Shown here piece by piece: positions 1 through 7,920 of a DNA stretch of 21,331 bases. The DNA comes from Acidovorax sp. (GTDB lineage: Bacteria > Pseudomonadota > Gammaproteobacteria > Burkholderiales > Burkholderiaceae_C). Each line of letters opens with the position of its first letter. Positions within the stretch are counted from its first letter, which is position 1. The notes below the pieces were generated by a model, which was given only the letters and a program-made list of their open reading frames with translations, was not told the origin of the DNA and made no database searches. Location of the stretch: assembly GCA_030150585.1 (NCBI GenBank), contig JASLFM010000173.1, forward strand, positions 1 to 21,331, read 5' to 3'. The position numbers and the translations under genes were made by a program.

Positions 1-178
1 GCTGCCGGTGCGCATGTTCGAGCGCGAGGTGCGCCAGGGGCGTCTGGCGCAGCCGTTCGCCCACACCGTGCACCTGGGCGACTACTGGCTGTGCCGGCTC
101 AAGTCGCGCGCCGTCGGGCCGGCGCTGGAGGGCTTCCACGCGTGGCTGCTCTCGGCCGTGCGCGCCAGCACGGCCTGA
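1..178 (+). CDS. LysR-family transcriptional regulator, C-terminal fragment
   Basis: Partial gene cut by the window edge; the readable frame begins at base 2 and ends at TGA 176-178, giving about 58 residues. The text (LPVRMFEREVRQGRLAQPF, then a YWLCRLKSRA stretch and a closing helix FHAWLLSAVR) resembles the end of the effector-binding domain of GcvA-like LysR regulators, where a 'gRLv.PF' segment precedes the last strand and helix. The DNA-binding part is outside the window, so neither target nor effector can be inferred. The stop lies 4 bases from the stop of the convergent phosphodiesterase gene, with no hairpin between. Family assignment is by recognition of a short C-terminus only. Confidence 0.65.
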   Translation, partial: LPVRMFEREVRQGRLAQPFAHTVHLGDYWLCRLKSRAVGPALEGFHAWLLSAVRASTA

Positions 179-182
179 GCGA

Positions 183-1823
183 TCACGCCGCCTCGCGCGG
201 AAAGAGCGCGCTATGGTCCACCGCGTCGATCTGCCCTGGCTCCAGAAAACGCTCGGCGTACCGCAGGTACACGCGCTCGCGCACGAACACGGCGAACAGG
301 TCGGGATCGACATGGCCGTTGCGCACCATGCGCTGCATCACCGCCAGCGCCTCGGACAGCGCCATGCCCCGCTTGTAAGGCCGGTCTGCAGCGGTGAGCG
401 CCTCGAAGATGTCGGCCACGCCCAGCATGCGCGCCTGCCATGACATCTGCTCGCGCGTAAGCCCGCGCGGATAGCCCTTGCCGTCCATGCGCTCGTGGTG
501 CCCGCCCGCGTACTCGGGCACGTTGCGCAGGTGGCCCGGCCACGGCAAGCTCTCGAGCATGCGGATCGTCGCGACGATGTGGTGGTTGATCACGTCGCGC
601 TCAGCCTGCGTGAGCGTGCCCGCGCGAATGGTGAGGTTGTCCATCTCATCGTCGGTGAGAAAGGACGTGGTCACACCGTCGGGGCTGCGCCACTCCCGGC
701 CCGTGCCGATGCTGCGCACGCGCCGTTGGTCGGCTTCGGGCATGGACTCGGAGCCGCGATTGCACTGGCGCAGGAAGTCGCGCTCTTCGTCGAGCGCCTG
801 CATCGTCTGCTGCAGCGGCGCGAGCAGCCGCTCCTCGGCCTGCGCATCCACCACGGGCCGCAGCGCGAGCTGGCGGCGCAGCATGTCGATCTCGGCGTCG
901 CGCTTGAGCACCTCGAAGCGCGTGTCGACAAGGCCGATGCGGTCGTAGAGGGTCTGCAGCTTGGTGGCCTTGTCCACCACGTGCACGGGCGTCGTGATCT
1001 TGCCGCAGTCGTGCAGCAGGCCCGCCATCTTGAGTTCGTAGCGGTCGCGCTCGGTCATGGAAAAATCGGCGAGCGGCCCCTCCTGCGTGGCGTGCGCGGC
1101 CTCGGCCAGCATCATGGTGAGTTCGGGCACGCGCTGGCAATGGCCGCCCGTGTAGGGTGACTTCTCGTCGATCGCGAGGTTGATGAGATTCACGAACGAC
1201 TCGAACAGCCGCTCGAGCTGCCCGATGAGCTGCCGGTTCGTGAGCGCAATGGCAGCCTGCGAGGCGAGGGATTCGGCCAGGCTCTGGTCCTCGGCCGTGA
1301 AGGCGCGGACCAGCCCGGTGGCAGGGTCCATGGCATTGATGAGCTGCAGCACACCGATCAGCTCGTGCTCATGGTTCTTCATCGGCACCGCGAGGAAGGA
1401 TTGCGAGCGGTAGCCCATGCGCGCATCGAAGGCCCGCGTGCCCGAGAAGTCGAAATGCTGCTGGTGGTACGCATCGGCGATGTTCACGGTGCGGTCGTGC
1501 ACAGCCGCATGCACGGCCACAAGCGTATCGTTGGGCGCTCCGTCCTCGCGGCGCAGCGGCAGATGGGGAAAGCGCGGTGCCTCGCCCGTGGCACCCCCGA
1601 GGCGGATGCCCAGCGACTCCGTGCGCACGATCTCGAAGCGCAACGCGGAGCCGTCGTCGGTCACCCTGTACAGGGTTCCTCCATCGGCGCCAGTGATGGT
1701 TCTGGCAGCATCCAGAATGGTCTCCAGCAGGTGCGGGGTATCGCGCTCGCGCGAAAGAGCGGCGCCTATGTGGTTGAGCTGCTCCAGACGCTGGATCAGA
1801 TGGACTTCGGACGCCTTCTCCAT
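183..1823 (-). CDS. GAF / HD-GYP domain cyclic-di-GMP phosphodiesterase with split HD domain
   Basis: A 546-residue cytoplasmic protein. Residues about 30-195 form a GAF domain (ITGADGGTLYRV at the front, SFLAVPMKN and IGVLQLIN in the core). Residues about 205-520 form an HD-GYP domain, the family that hydrolyses cyclic-di-GMP to pGpG or GMP. Visible metal and active-site motifs are GLLHDCGKI (269-276), the HH pair at 414-415, HHERMDGKGYP (442-452) and ADIFEALTAADRPYK (470-484). Between the HD dyad (271-272) and LTQAERDVINHH (404-415) lie about 130 residues, far more than the roughly 20-30 usual there. This insert is charged and helical-looking (VDTRFEVLKRDAEIDMLRRQ). The open frame continues upstream, but ATG 1823 is chosen because a strong Shine-Dalgarno sequence (AGGGAGAG) precedes it and the GAF protein begins naturally there. 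It is divergent from the GST gene. The ligand of the GAF domain is unknown. Confidence 0.88.
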   Translation of the reverse strand: MEKASEVHLIQRLEQLNHIGAALSRERDTPHLLETILDAARTITGADGGTLYRVTDDGSALRFEIVRTESLGIRLGGATGEAPRFPHLPLRREDGAPNDTLVAVHAAVHDRTVNIADAYHQQHFDFSGTRAFDARMGYRSQSFLAVPMKNHEHELIGVLQLINAMDPATGLVRAFTAEDQSLAESLASQAAIALTNRQLIGQLERLFESFVNLINLAIDEKSPYTGGHCQRVPELTMMLAEAAHATQEGPLADFSMTERDRYELKMAGLLHDCGKITTPVHVVDKATKLQTLYDRIGLVDTRFEVLKRDAEIDMLRRQLALRPVVDAQAEERLLAPLQQTMQALDEERDFLRQCNRGSESMPEADQRRVRSIGTGREWRSPDGVTTSFLTDDEMDNLTIRAGTLTQAERDVINHHIVATIRMLESLPWPGHLRNVPEYAGGHHERMDGKGYPRGLTREQMSWQARMLGVADIFEALTAADRPYKRGMALSEALAVMQRMVRNGHVDPDLFAVFVRERVYLRYAERFLEPGQIDAVDHSALFPREAA

Positions 1824-1874
1824 GGCCTCTCCCTGCCGGAATTGATGCGCGCATGGTAGCGAAATCGCGGCCGC

Positions 1875-1880
1875 TATCAT
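1875..1880 (+). promoter_or_regulatory. Candidate -10 element upstream of the GST-like gene
   Basis: TATCAT lies 10 bases before the ATG of the GST-like gene, in the 66-base divergent spacer. If it is used, transcription would begin about 3 bases before the start codon, giving a nearly leaderless message, consistent with the lack of a clear Shine-Dalgarno sequence there. No convincing -35 element is seen at the right distance, so this is a weak call. Confidence 0.3.
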
Positions 1881-1889
1881 CGGCACCCG

Positions 1890-2555
1890 ATGCACGTGTC
1901 CGCCGCCCTGCCCGTCCTTTACTCCTTCCGGCGCTGCCCCTATGCGATGCGGGCACGCCTGGCCCTCGCCGTGAGCGGCATGCGCTGCGAGCTGCGCGAG
2001 GTGGAGCTGCGCGGCAAGCCAGCCGCCATGCTGCAGGCTTCGCCCAAGGGAACGGTGCCCGTGCTGGTGCTGGCGGATGGCAAGGTGCTGGAGCAGAGCC
2101 TGGACATCATGCACTGGGCCCTCGCGCAGCACGATCCGCAGCAATGGCTGCCCCCTGCCCCAGCCCAGATGCATGCGATGCAAGCGCTGGTGGCCGAATG
2201 CGACGGCGCGTTCAAGCATGCACTGGACCGCACCAAGTACCCGCAGCGCTACCCCGGTGAAGACCCCGCCGCGCACCGGCAGCAGGCCGAGGCCTGGCTC
2301 TCAGGGCTGGAGAAGCGGCTCGCCCCCGACGGTTTCCTGTTCGGCCCCACGGCCTGCTGGGCCGACATGGCCATCCTGCCCTTCGTGCGGCAGTATGCGG
2401 GCATCGATGAAGCACGCTGGCAGACCCTGCCCTGGCCGAACTTGCGGCTCTGGCTCGCGAAGTGGCAAGGCTCTGCGCTGTTCGCGGCGATCATGCACAA
2501 GGCGCCCACGTGGGTGGAGGGCACGCGGGGCGTGGTGTTTCCGCCCCCGCCATGA
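1890..2555 (+). CDS. Glutathione S-transferase / glutaredoxin-2-like protein
   Basis: A 221-residue soluble protein. The N-terminal thioredoxin-fold half (about 8-80) carries YSFRRCPYAMRARLAL, with a single Cys in the CPYA position rather than a CxxC pair. It also has the KGTVPVL cis-proline motif (about 54-60) and EQSLDIMHW (about 68-76), which binds the glutathione gamma-glutamyl group in this superfamily. The remainder is the all-helical GST C-terminal domain, with the N-capping-type segment FGPTACWADMAILPFV. The active-site layout resembles glutaredoxin-2 and small bacterial GSTs that work with a monothiol Cys; the substrate is unknown. ATG 1890 is the first start in frame and gives the usual N-terminal strand immediately. 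The gene is followed by a clear terminator shared with dsbB. Confidence 0.85.
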   Translation: MHVSAALPVLYSFRRCPYAMRARLALAVSGMRCELREVELRGKPAAMLQASPKGTVPVLVLADGKVLEQSLDIMHWALAQHDPQQWLPPAPAQMHAMQALVAECDGAFKHALDRTKYPQRYPGEDPAAHRQQAEAWLSGLEKRLAPDGFLFGPTACWADMAILPFVRQYAGIDEARWQTLPWPNLRLWLAKWQGSALFAAIMHKAPTWVEGTRGVVFPPPP

Positions 2556-2560
2556 ACGAA

Positions 2561-2584
2561 AAGGGCGCCCAAGGCGCCCTTTTT
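2561..2584 (+). terminator. Bidirectional intrinsic terminator between the GST gene and dsbB
   Basis: A perfect 9-bp stem (AAGGGCGCC 2561-2569 with GGCGCCCTT 2573-2581) and a 3-base loop run into TTTT on the plus strand. On the minus strand the same hairpin is followed by TTTTCG. It lies 6 bases after the GST stop and about 12 bases beyond the dsbB stop, so it can end both convergent transcripts. Confidence 0.88.
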
Positions 2585-2595
2585 GCTCTCGCGGC

Positions 2596-3099
2596 TCAGG
2601 CCGCTCGCCGCAGGCCGCGCCCCAGCAATGCCAGCAGCACGAGCCCCATGGCCGTGAAGCAGATGAACGACCAGTTGGCGATGGAGCCGCCCAGCAGCGT
2701 CCAGTCCACAGCCGCGCAGTCGCCCGAGCCGCGGAAGATCATGGGGATGGCACGGCTGATCGGATAGCTTTCGATCATCCCGTAGAAGTCCCGCCCGCAG
2801 GTGGCGAACTCCGGCGGGTACCACTGCAGCCAGCTCTGTCGGGCGGCGACGAAGGCACCGAAGCCCGCCAGCGCCAGGGCCAGCAGACCCCAGCCCATCC
2901 ACCAGCCCTTTTGGCCCCGCACGCTTGCCAGCCCCGTGAAGAGCGCCACGCCAATGAGGGCGTAGCGCTGCACGATGCACATGGGGCAAGGCTCCAGCCC
3001 CACGGCATACTGCAGGTACAGGCCGAAGCCCAGCATGGCGATGCAGGCGGCGCTGATGAGCGCGAGCGTGCGGCGCGGAGCCGCGAGGAGCCAGTTCAT
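2596..3099 (-). CDS. dsbB: Disulfide bond formation protein B (quinone reductase)
   Basis: A 167-residue inner-membrane protein that reoxidises DsbA and passes electrons to quinone. Four hydrophobic segments are visible, near residues 12-30, 44-60, 66-84 and 140-160. Both redox pairs are present: CPMC (C38/C41) in the first periplasmic loop, and C101 (FATCGRDF) with C128 (GSGDCAAVDW) in the second. Length is close to E. coli DsbB (176). The ATG is preceded by a good Shine-Dalgarno sequence (AGGAAAAAGGA). The gene starts 35 bases after the cysA stop on the same strand with no hairpin between, so read-through from the sulfate operon is possible. It ends at the bidirectional terminator. Confidence 0.95.
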   Translation of the reverse strand: MNWLLAAPRRTLALISAACIAMLGFGLYLQYAVGLEPCPMCIVQRYALIGVALFTGLASVRGQKGWWMGWGLLALALAGFGAFVAARQSWLQWYPPEFATCGRDFYGMIESYPISRAIPMIFRGSGDCAAVDWTLLGGSIANWSFICFTAMGLVLLALLGRGLRRAA

Positions 3100-3134
3100 T
3101 CCTTTTTCCTAATGAGAGTGCTGCCGCACCTCCA

Positions 3135-4259
3135 CTAGATGCCCGCAGCCTGATCCAGAAACACGCGGGCGCGGCGTGGCGTGACCACCAGCGTTTCGCC
3201 CTCCCTGAAACCCATTTCCTTGAACTGCTGCGCGGGGATTTGCGCCTCGATCAAGGTCTCTGGGGATGCATTGTCCGCTGGTTTGTCATCGGCATCGGGA
3301 ATAAGTTCCAGCCGCGCGATCGGCCCGACCACGATGGCGCGCGAGAGCTGCGCGACGATGCCGCGCGGGCGCCCCTGCTCGTCCAGGCCCTGGCCGGGCG
3401 AGTAACGCTGCACGTCGAGGTCGTGGGGGCGCACGTAGGCGAAGGCGCTGGCGTTCTGCGCGTTCGCGTGCTCGGGCGAATCGATCTGCATGCCCTCCAC
3501 ATGCACCAGGCCTTCGTGCGCACGGCCCCGGAACAGATTCACGTCGCCCAGGAATCCATAGACGAAGGGGCTCGCCGGCTGGTCCCACACCTCCTGCGGG
3601 GAGCCGCTCTGCTCGATCTTGCCCTGGTTGATGACGACCACGCGATCGGCCACCTCCAGCGCCTCCTCCTGGTCGTGCGTAACGAAGATCGAGGTGACAT
3701 GCAGCTCGTCGTGCAGGCGGCGCAGCCAGCGGCGCAGTTCCTTGCGCACCTTGGCGTCCAGCGCGCCGAAGGGCTCGTCGAGCAGCAGCACCTTGGGCTC
3801 CACCGCCAGCGCGCGCGCCAGGGCAATGCGCTGGCGCTGCCCGCCCGAGAGCTGCGAGGGGTAGCGGTCGGCCAGCCAGTCGAGCTGCACCAGCTTGAGC
3901 AGGTCGGTCACCTTCTGCTTGATCTGGGCCTCGCTCGGGCGCTCGCCGCGCGGCTTCACGCGCAGGCCGAAGGCCACATTCTCGAACACCGTCATGTGGC
4001 GGAACAGCGCGTAGTGCTGGAACACGAAGCCCACGCCCCGGTCGCGCACGTGCACGTCGGTGGTGTCCTCGCCGCTGAAGTGGATGCTGCCCGTGTCCGG
4101 CGTCTCCAGCCCCGCGATGATGCGCAGCAGCGTGGTCTTGCCGCAGCCCGAGGGGCCCAGCAGCGCGATGAGTTCGCCCGACTGGATGTCCAGGCTCACG
4201 TCGCGCAGCGCCTGGAAGTCGCCGAACTGCTTGCTGATGTTGCGGATTTCAATGCTCAT
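3135..4259 (-). CDS. cysA: Sulfate/thiosulfate ABC transporter, ATP-binding subunit
   Basis: A 374-residue ATPase of the CysTWA importer, which energises sulfate and thiosulfate uptake at the inner membrane. All ABC motifs are intact: Walker A GPSGCGKTT (35-43), Q-loop Gln 81, signature LSGGQ (137-141), Walker B VLLLDEP (157-163), D-loop GALD, and the switch His in FVTHDQEEA (192-200). The C-terminal third is the regulatory/TOBE-like extension typical of CysA and MalK relatives (E. coli CysA is 365 residues). The frame stays open upstream, but ATG 4259 gives the usual CysA opening MSIEIRNISKQFG. The gene follows cysW by 10 bases and is the last sulfate-transport gene of the operon. Confidence 0.95.
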   Translation of the reverse strand: MSIEIRNISKQFGDFQALRDVSLDIQSGELIALLGPSGCGKTTLLRIIAGLETPDTGSIHFSGEDTTDVHVRDRGVGFVFQHYALFRHMTVFENVAFGLRVKPRGERPSEAQIKQKVTDLLKLVQLDWLADRYPSQLSGGQRQRIALARALAVEPKVLLLDEPFGALDAKVRKELRRWLRRLHDELHVTSIFVTHDQEEALEVADRVVVINQGKIEQSGSPQEVWDQPASPFVYGFLGDVNLFRGRAHEGLVHVEGMQIDSPEHANAQNASAFAYVRPHDLDVQRYSPGQGLDEQGRPRGIVAQLSRAIVVGPIARLELIPDADDKPADNASPETLIEAQIPAQQFKEMGFREGETLVVTPRRARVFLDQAAGI

Positions 4260-4269
4260 GGTGTTTCTT

Positions 4270-5181
4270 TCAGCGGGCACCGGCCAGGGCAGGCGTGGGC
4301 CGCTCGGGCGGCAGCTCGGCAGCGGCCTTGCGGTCCTGTTCGGCGCGCCACTCGGCAATCGACTTGATGACCAGGGTGACCAGGGCCAGCAGCGCCAGCA
4401 GCGATGCCGCCGCGAAGGCCGCGACCGACTGGTACTCGTTGTAGAGGATCTCGACGTGCAGCGGGATGGTGTTGGTCTGCCCCCGGATGTGGCCCGACAC
4501 CACCGACACGGCGCCGAACTCGCCCATGGCCCGCGCGTTGCACAGGATCACGCCATACAGCAGGCCCCACTTGATATTGGGCAGCGTCACATGCCAGAAG
4601 GTCTGCCAGCCCGAGGCGCCGAGCACGATGGCGGCCTGCTCCTCGTCGTTGCCCTGCGCCTGCATGAGCGGGATCAGCTCGCGCGCGATGAACGGGAAGG
4701 TGACGAACACCGTGGCCAGCACGATGCCGGGCACCGCGAAGATGATCTTGATGTCGTGCGCCTGCAGCCAGGGCCCGAGCCAGCCGTTGGCGCCGAACAT
4801 GAGCACGTAGATCAGGCCCGCCACCACGGGCGAGACCGAGAACGGCAGGTCCACCAGCGTGGTCAGGAAAGCCTTGCCGCGGAACTCGTACTTGGCGATG
4901 GCCCAGGCGGCCGCCACGCCGAACACGAGGTTCAGCGGCACGGCGATCAGGGCCGTGACGAGCGTAAGCTGGATCGCGGCCCAGGCGTCGGGCTCGCGCA
5001 GGCCGGCCAGATAGGCATCGAGCCCCTTGCGCAATGCCTCGGTGAACACGGCCGCCAGCGGCAGCACGAGGAACAGCAGCAGGAACGCGAGGGCGAGCGT
5101 GATCAGCGCCCACTTGACCCACGGGGCCTCGGTGGTGCCGGCCTGGGCGCGCCGCACGGTGCGGGTCGTCGTCGAACTCAT
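4270..5181 (-). CDS. cysW: Sulfate ABC transporter permease CysW
   Basis: A 303-residue inner-membrane permease that pairs with CysT to form the sulfate channel. About six hydrophobic helices are visible. The ABC-ATPase coupling (EAA) loop reads EEQAAIVLGASGWQTFWHV, followed by TLPNIKWGLLYG, and the text ALCNARAMGEFGAVSVVSG-like region is characteristic of CysW. The N-terminus has a short basic Ser/Thr-rich leader before the first helix (WALITLALAFLLLFLVLPL). The start ATG overlaps the cysT stop as ATGA (5178-5181), so translation is probably coupled. A hydrophilic C-terminal tail (about 30 residues, rich in Ala, Pro and Glu) extends it beyond E. coli CysW (291). Confidence 0.94.
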   Translation of the reverse strand: MSSTTTRTVRRAQAGTTEAPWVKWALITLALAFLLLFLVLPLAAVFTEALRKGLDAYLAGLREPDAWAAIQLTLVTALIAVPLNLVFGVAAAWAIAKYEFRGKAFLTTLVDLPFSVSPVVAGLIYVLMFGANGWLGPWLQAHDIKIIFAVPGIVLATVFVTFPFIARELIPLMQAQGNDEEQAAIVLGASGWQTFWHVTLPNIKWGLLYGVILCNARAMGEFGAVSVVSGHIRGQTNTIPLHVEILYNEYQSVAAFAAASLLALLALVTLVIKSIAEWRAEQDRKAAAELPPERPTPALAGAR

Positions 5182-6065
5182 GCCGGAGCCCCCGCGTGGC
5201 GGCGCTGCCAGGCTTGCAGCGCGTTGATGACGAGCAGCAGGATGAAGGAGATGACCAGCATCACCACGGCCACGGCCGTGGCGCCCGCGTAGTCGTACTG
5301 CTCCAGCTTGCCGATGATGATGAGCGGCGTGATCTCCGAGACCATGGGCATGTTGCCTGCGATGAAGATGACCGAACCGTATTCGCCCACGGCGCGCGCG
5401 AAAGCCATGGCGAAGCCCGTGAGCAGCGCCGGCGTGATCGAGGGCAGGATCACCTTGGTGAAGATCTGCCAGCGCGTGGCGCCCAGGCTGGTGGCGGCCT
5501 CCTCCAGCTCCTTCTCGGCGTCTTCCAGCACGGGTTGCACGGTGCGCACCACGAACGGCAGGCCGATGAAGATCAGCGCGATCACCACGCCCGCAGGCTT
5601 GAACGCGAGCTGGATGCCCAGTGGCTCCAGATACTGCCCCACCCAGCCATTGCCCGCCAGCAGCGCGGTGAGCGAGATGCCCGCCACGGCCGTGGGCAGC
5701 GCGAACGGCAGGTCCACGAGCGCGTCGACGATCTTCTTGCCCGGGAAGGTGTAGCGCACCAGCACCCAGGCGATGAGCAGGCCGAACACGAGGTTCACGA
5801 GCGCGGCGATCAGCGAGGCGCCGAACGTGAGCCGGTACGAGGCCAGCACGCGCGGCGCGCTGATGGCCGTCCAGAACTGCTCGAGCGTGAGCGAGAAGGT
5901 CTTGAACACCAGGGCCGACAGCGGGATCAGCACAATGATGCTCAGATAGAAGATGGTGTAGCCCAGCGTGAGCCCGAAGCCGGGCAGCACCCGCTTCGGG
6001 CTTCTGCGCACGCCCGGGGCGGCCGCGGCGGCCCCTTGCGGGCTGAAGGAAGTCGCCAAAGCCAT
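5178..6065 (-). CDS. cysT: Sulfate ABC transporter permease CysT (CysU)
   Basis: A 295-residue inner-membrane permease, partner of CysW. Visible are an N-terminal cytoplasmic leader with RRSPKRVLPG, a first helix GYTIFYLSIIVLIPLSALVF, and the coupling loop LEEAATSLGATRWQIFTKVILPSITPALLTG. The run FARAVGEYGSVIFIAGNMP is strongly characteristic of CysT/CysU. It starts 4 bases after the sbp stop and its own stop overlaps the cysW start. E. coli CysU is 277 residues; the extra length is mainly the N-terminal leader. Confidence 0.94.
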   Translation of the reverse strand: MALATSFSPQGAAAAAPGVRRSPKRVLPGFGLTLGYTIFYLSIIVLIPLSALVFKTFSLTLEQFWTAISAPRVLASYRLTFGASLIAALVNLVFGLLIAWVLVRYTFPGKKIVDALVDLPFALPTAVAGISLTALLAGNGWVGQYLEPLGIQLAFKPAGVVIALIFIGLPFVVRTVQPVLEDAEKELEEAATSLGATRWQIFTKVILPSITPALLTGFAMAFARAVGEYGSVIFIAGNMPMVSEITPLIIIGKLEQYDYAGATAVAVVMLVISFILLLVINALQAWQRRHAGAPA

Positions 6066-6069
6066 GGGT

Positions 6070-7074
6070 TTACTTGGCGCCTGGCGTGTAGAGCTTGTCG
6101 AACTGGCCGCCGTCGTTGAAGTGCACCTTCTGCGCCTCGGTCAGCGAGCCGAAGTACTTGGCCACGGTGAACAGCTTGAGGGGCTTGAACACGTCGGCAT
6201 GCTTCTTGAGCACGGCCTCCGAACGCGGACGCAGCGCGTGCTTGGCGGCGATCTCCTGCGCCTCGTCGGAGTACAGGTAATCGAGGTAGGCCTTGGCCAG
6301 TTGGGCCGTCCCCTTCTTCGCCACGGTGCGCTCGACCACGGCCACGGGGTTCTCGGCCACGATGCTCACCGATGGATGGATCGCATCGACCTTGCCCTGG
6401 CCAAACTCGCGGTCCACGGAGACGACCTCGGACTCGAAGGTGATCAGCACATCGCCGATGTTGCGCTGCAGGAAGATGCTGGTCGCATCGCGGCCGCCCT
6501 TGCCCAGCACGGGCACGTTCTTGTAGAGCTTGCTCACGAACTCGGCAGCCTGGGCATCGGTACCGCCCTTTTCGCGCACGTAGCCCCAGGCGCCCAGGTA
6601 GGCGTAGCGGCCGTTGCCGCCGGTCTTGGGGTTGACCACCACGACCTTTACGTCGGGACGGATCAGGTCGTCCCAGTCCTTGATGTTCTTGGGGTTTCCG
6701 TTGCGCACCAGGAACAGCATGGTCGAGGTGGTGGGAGAAGCATCATTGGGGAATTTCTTGGCCCAGTCCTTGGCCACCACGCCGTTGCTGGCCAGGAACT
6801 CGATGTCCGTGGTGGTATTGAAGGTGACCACGTCCGCATCCAGCCCATCGTTCACGGCGCGCGCCTGGGCGCTGGAGCCGCCATGCGACTGGTCGACCTT
6901 GATGTCCTTGCCCGTGGTCTTCTTATAGTGGGCGATGAAGGCCTGGTTGTAGTCCTTGTAGAACTCTCGCGCCACGTCGTACGACACGTTCAGCAGCTGA
7001 TTCTGCGCGAAGGCCGCGCCACCGGCGGCCAAGGCCACGGCGGCCAGAAGAGTCTTGAGTTTTGAGGAGTTCAT
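6070..7074 (-). CDS. sbp: Periplasmic sulfate-binding protein, first gene of the sulfate operon
   Basis: A 334-residue periplasmic solute-binding protein delivering sulfate to CysTWA. Residues 1-23 are a signal peptide (lysines, LLAAVALAAGGAAFA, cleavage before QNQ). The mature protein begins LLNVSYDVAREFY, the Sbp/CysP hallmark. The ligand-site segments SHGGSSAQARAV, ADVVTFNTTTDI and NPKTGGNGRYAYLGAWGY follow. Length matches E. coli Sbp (329) and CysP (338); I cannot separate those two subtypes by eye. It is the promoter-proximal gene of the sbp-cysTWA operon, and its 5' region holds the 54-base block shared with the peroxiredoxin gene, which suggests sulfur-starvation control, probably by a CysB-type regulator (inference). 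Confidence 0.93.
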   Translation of the reverse strand: MNSSKLKTLLAAVALAAGGAAFAQNQLLNVSYDVAREFYKDYNQAFIAHYKKTTGKDIKVDQSHGGSSAQARAVNDGLDADVVTFNTTTDIEFLASNGVVAKDWAKKFPNDASPTTSTMLFLVRNGNPKNIKDWDDLIRPDVKVVVVNPKTGGNGRYAYLGAWGYVREKGGTDAQAAEFVSKLYKNVPVLGKGGRDATSIFLQRNIGDVLITFESEVVSVDREFGQGKVDAIHPSVSIVAENPVAVVERTVAKKGTAQLAKAYLDYLYSDEAQEIAAKHALRPRSEAVLKKHADVFKPLKLFTVAKYFGSLTEAQKVHFNDGGQFDKLYTPGAK

Positions 7075-7107
7075 GGTTGCATCGCCTGGAAAACTGAGGA
7101 TGCAACC

Positions 7108-7161
7108 ATTGTGCGAACGCCTTCTTAAAACTCAAACGAATATATTTTTGTTAATTAATCG
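7108..7161 (-). promoter_or_regulatory. Sulfate-operon control region, copy 1 of a shared 54-base block
   Basis: This AT-rich block lies 34 to 87 bases upstream of the sbp start. It matches the block before the peroxiredoxin gene (8587-8640) at 45 of 54 positions without gaps; the core at 7125-7149 matches at 24 of 25. Read toward sbp, the core contains AATATATTCGTTTG followed by GTTTTAA. Such conservation outside coding sequence, in the same orientation and at nearly the same distance, indicates a common promoter and activator site. Identification with CysB is an inference from gene functions. Confidence 0.75.
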
Positions 7162-7234
7162 TTTTCAAGAATATAGGCATGGCGCATTGCATGCGGTGGA
7201 GTGAAACCGCTACGCAGCACCCGCCCAGCAAGTG

Positions 7235-7264
7235 GCTGCAGCTATGCAATCAATAGCTAGCAGC
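7235..7264 (-). repeat. Hairpin after the hydrolase gene, possible remnant of an intergenic repeat
   Basis: Arms GCTGC-AGCTAT (7235-7245) and ATAGCT-A-GCAGC (7253-7264) pair over 11 bp with one bulged A and a 7-base loop. It lies just beyond the hydrolase stop on the minus strand but has no T-run, so it is not a standard terminator. The ATAGCTGC text resembles part of the hairpin repeat at 13171-13219. That relationship is tentative. Confidence 0.35.
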
Positions 7265-7272
7265 GGCAGTCA

Positions 7273-7920
7273 CTATGCCGTGGCGCCCTGCACCCGGGCA
7301 CTCCAGCCCAGCCCCTGCGTGAGCGACTGCAGCAGTGCCACGCCCAGCGGCCATTCGCCGTGCCCGGAGTCGATGTTGACGTGGCCCGCGTTCTGCAGTC
7401 GCACGAATTCGCTGCCCCAGGCACGCGCATAGGCCCCGGCCAGGCGGATGGGGCAGTACGGGTCGTTGCTGCTCGCCACGAGGATGCTGCGGTAGGGCAG
7501 CGCCGCGTAGGGCACGGGAGCAAAGTCGCTGAGGATGGCACGGCGCTCGGGATCGGCGGGTGCCACCAGCAGCGCTCCGCACACGCGCGCCGCCGCTTCG
7601 GCCCCCATGTGGGTGGTGGCGATGCAGCCCAGGCTGTGCGCGGCGATCACCACCGGGTGCGGTGCGGCAAGCACGGTCTTTTCCAGCGCCGCCACCCACG
7701 CGGCGCGCGTGGGCGTCATCCAGTCGTCCTGCACCACGCGCACGGCGCCGGGCAACCGCTCGGCCCACAGGCTCTGCCAATGGCCGGGCCCCGAATCGCG
7801 CCAGCCCGGCACGATGACGAGGGACACCGCACCGGCCTCCATCGGCGCGGCCACGGCATGCAGGTGGATGGGCAATGCCCGGGCAGCCGCTGTCGTGCCT
7901 GCCATCGCCGCCCCGCTCAT
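7273..7920 (-). CDS. RBBP9/YdeN-family alpha/beta hydrolase (serine hydrolase)
   Basis: A 215-residue predicted cytoplasmic serine hydrolase. The opening VIVPGWRDSGPGHWQSLWAERLP (about 36-57) is the RBBP9/YdeN signature. The nucleophile elbow is AHSLG with Ser 96, the acid is likely Asp 153 (SSNDPYCP), and the His is in NAGHVN (His 180). The substrate is unknown. The chosen ATG 7920 overlaps the peroxiredoxin stop as ATGA, so the two are probably translated in a coupled way; ATG 7905, five codons in, is an alternative. The frame is open far upstream inside the peroxiredoxin gene, but that extension is a shadow. Co-transcription puts this hydrolase under the same sulfur-type promoter as the peroxiredoxin. 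Confidence 0.85.
   Translation of the reverse strand: MSGAAMAGTTAAARALPIHLHAVAAPMEAGAVSLVIVPGWRDSGPGHWQSLWAERLPGAVRVVQDDWMTPTRAAWVAALEKTVLAAPHPVVIAAHSLGCIATTHMGAEAAARVCGALLVAPADPERRAILSDFAPVPYAALPYRSILVASSNDPYCPIRLAGAYARAWGSEFVRLQNAGHVNIDSGHGEWPLGVALLQSLTQGLGWSARVQGATA

Noticed and set aside
1824..2276. N-terminal extension of the HD-GYP protein on the minus strand
   Set aside because: The frame is open, but it overlaps the opposite-strand GST gene and a strong Shine-Dalgarno sequence marks ATG 1823.
3240..4367. Long open frame on the plus strand opposite cysA
   Set aside because: Antisense shadow of an intact cysA with low-complexity His/Gln/Arg/Ala translation and no ribosome-binding site.
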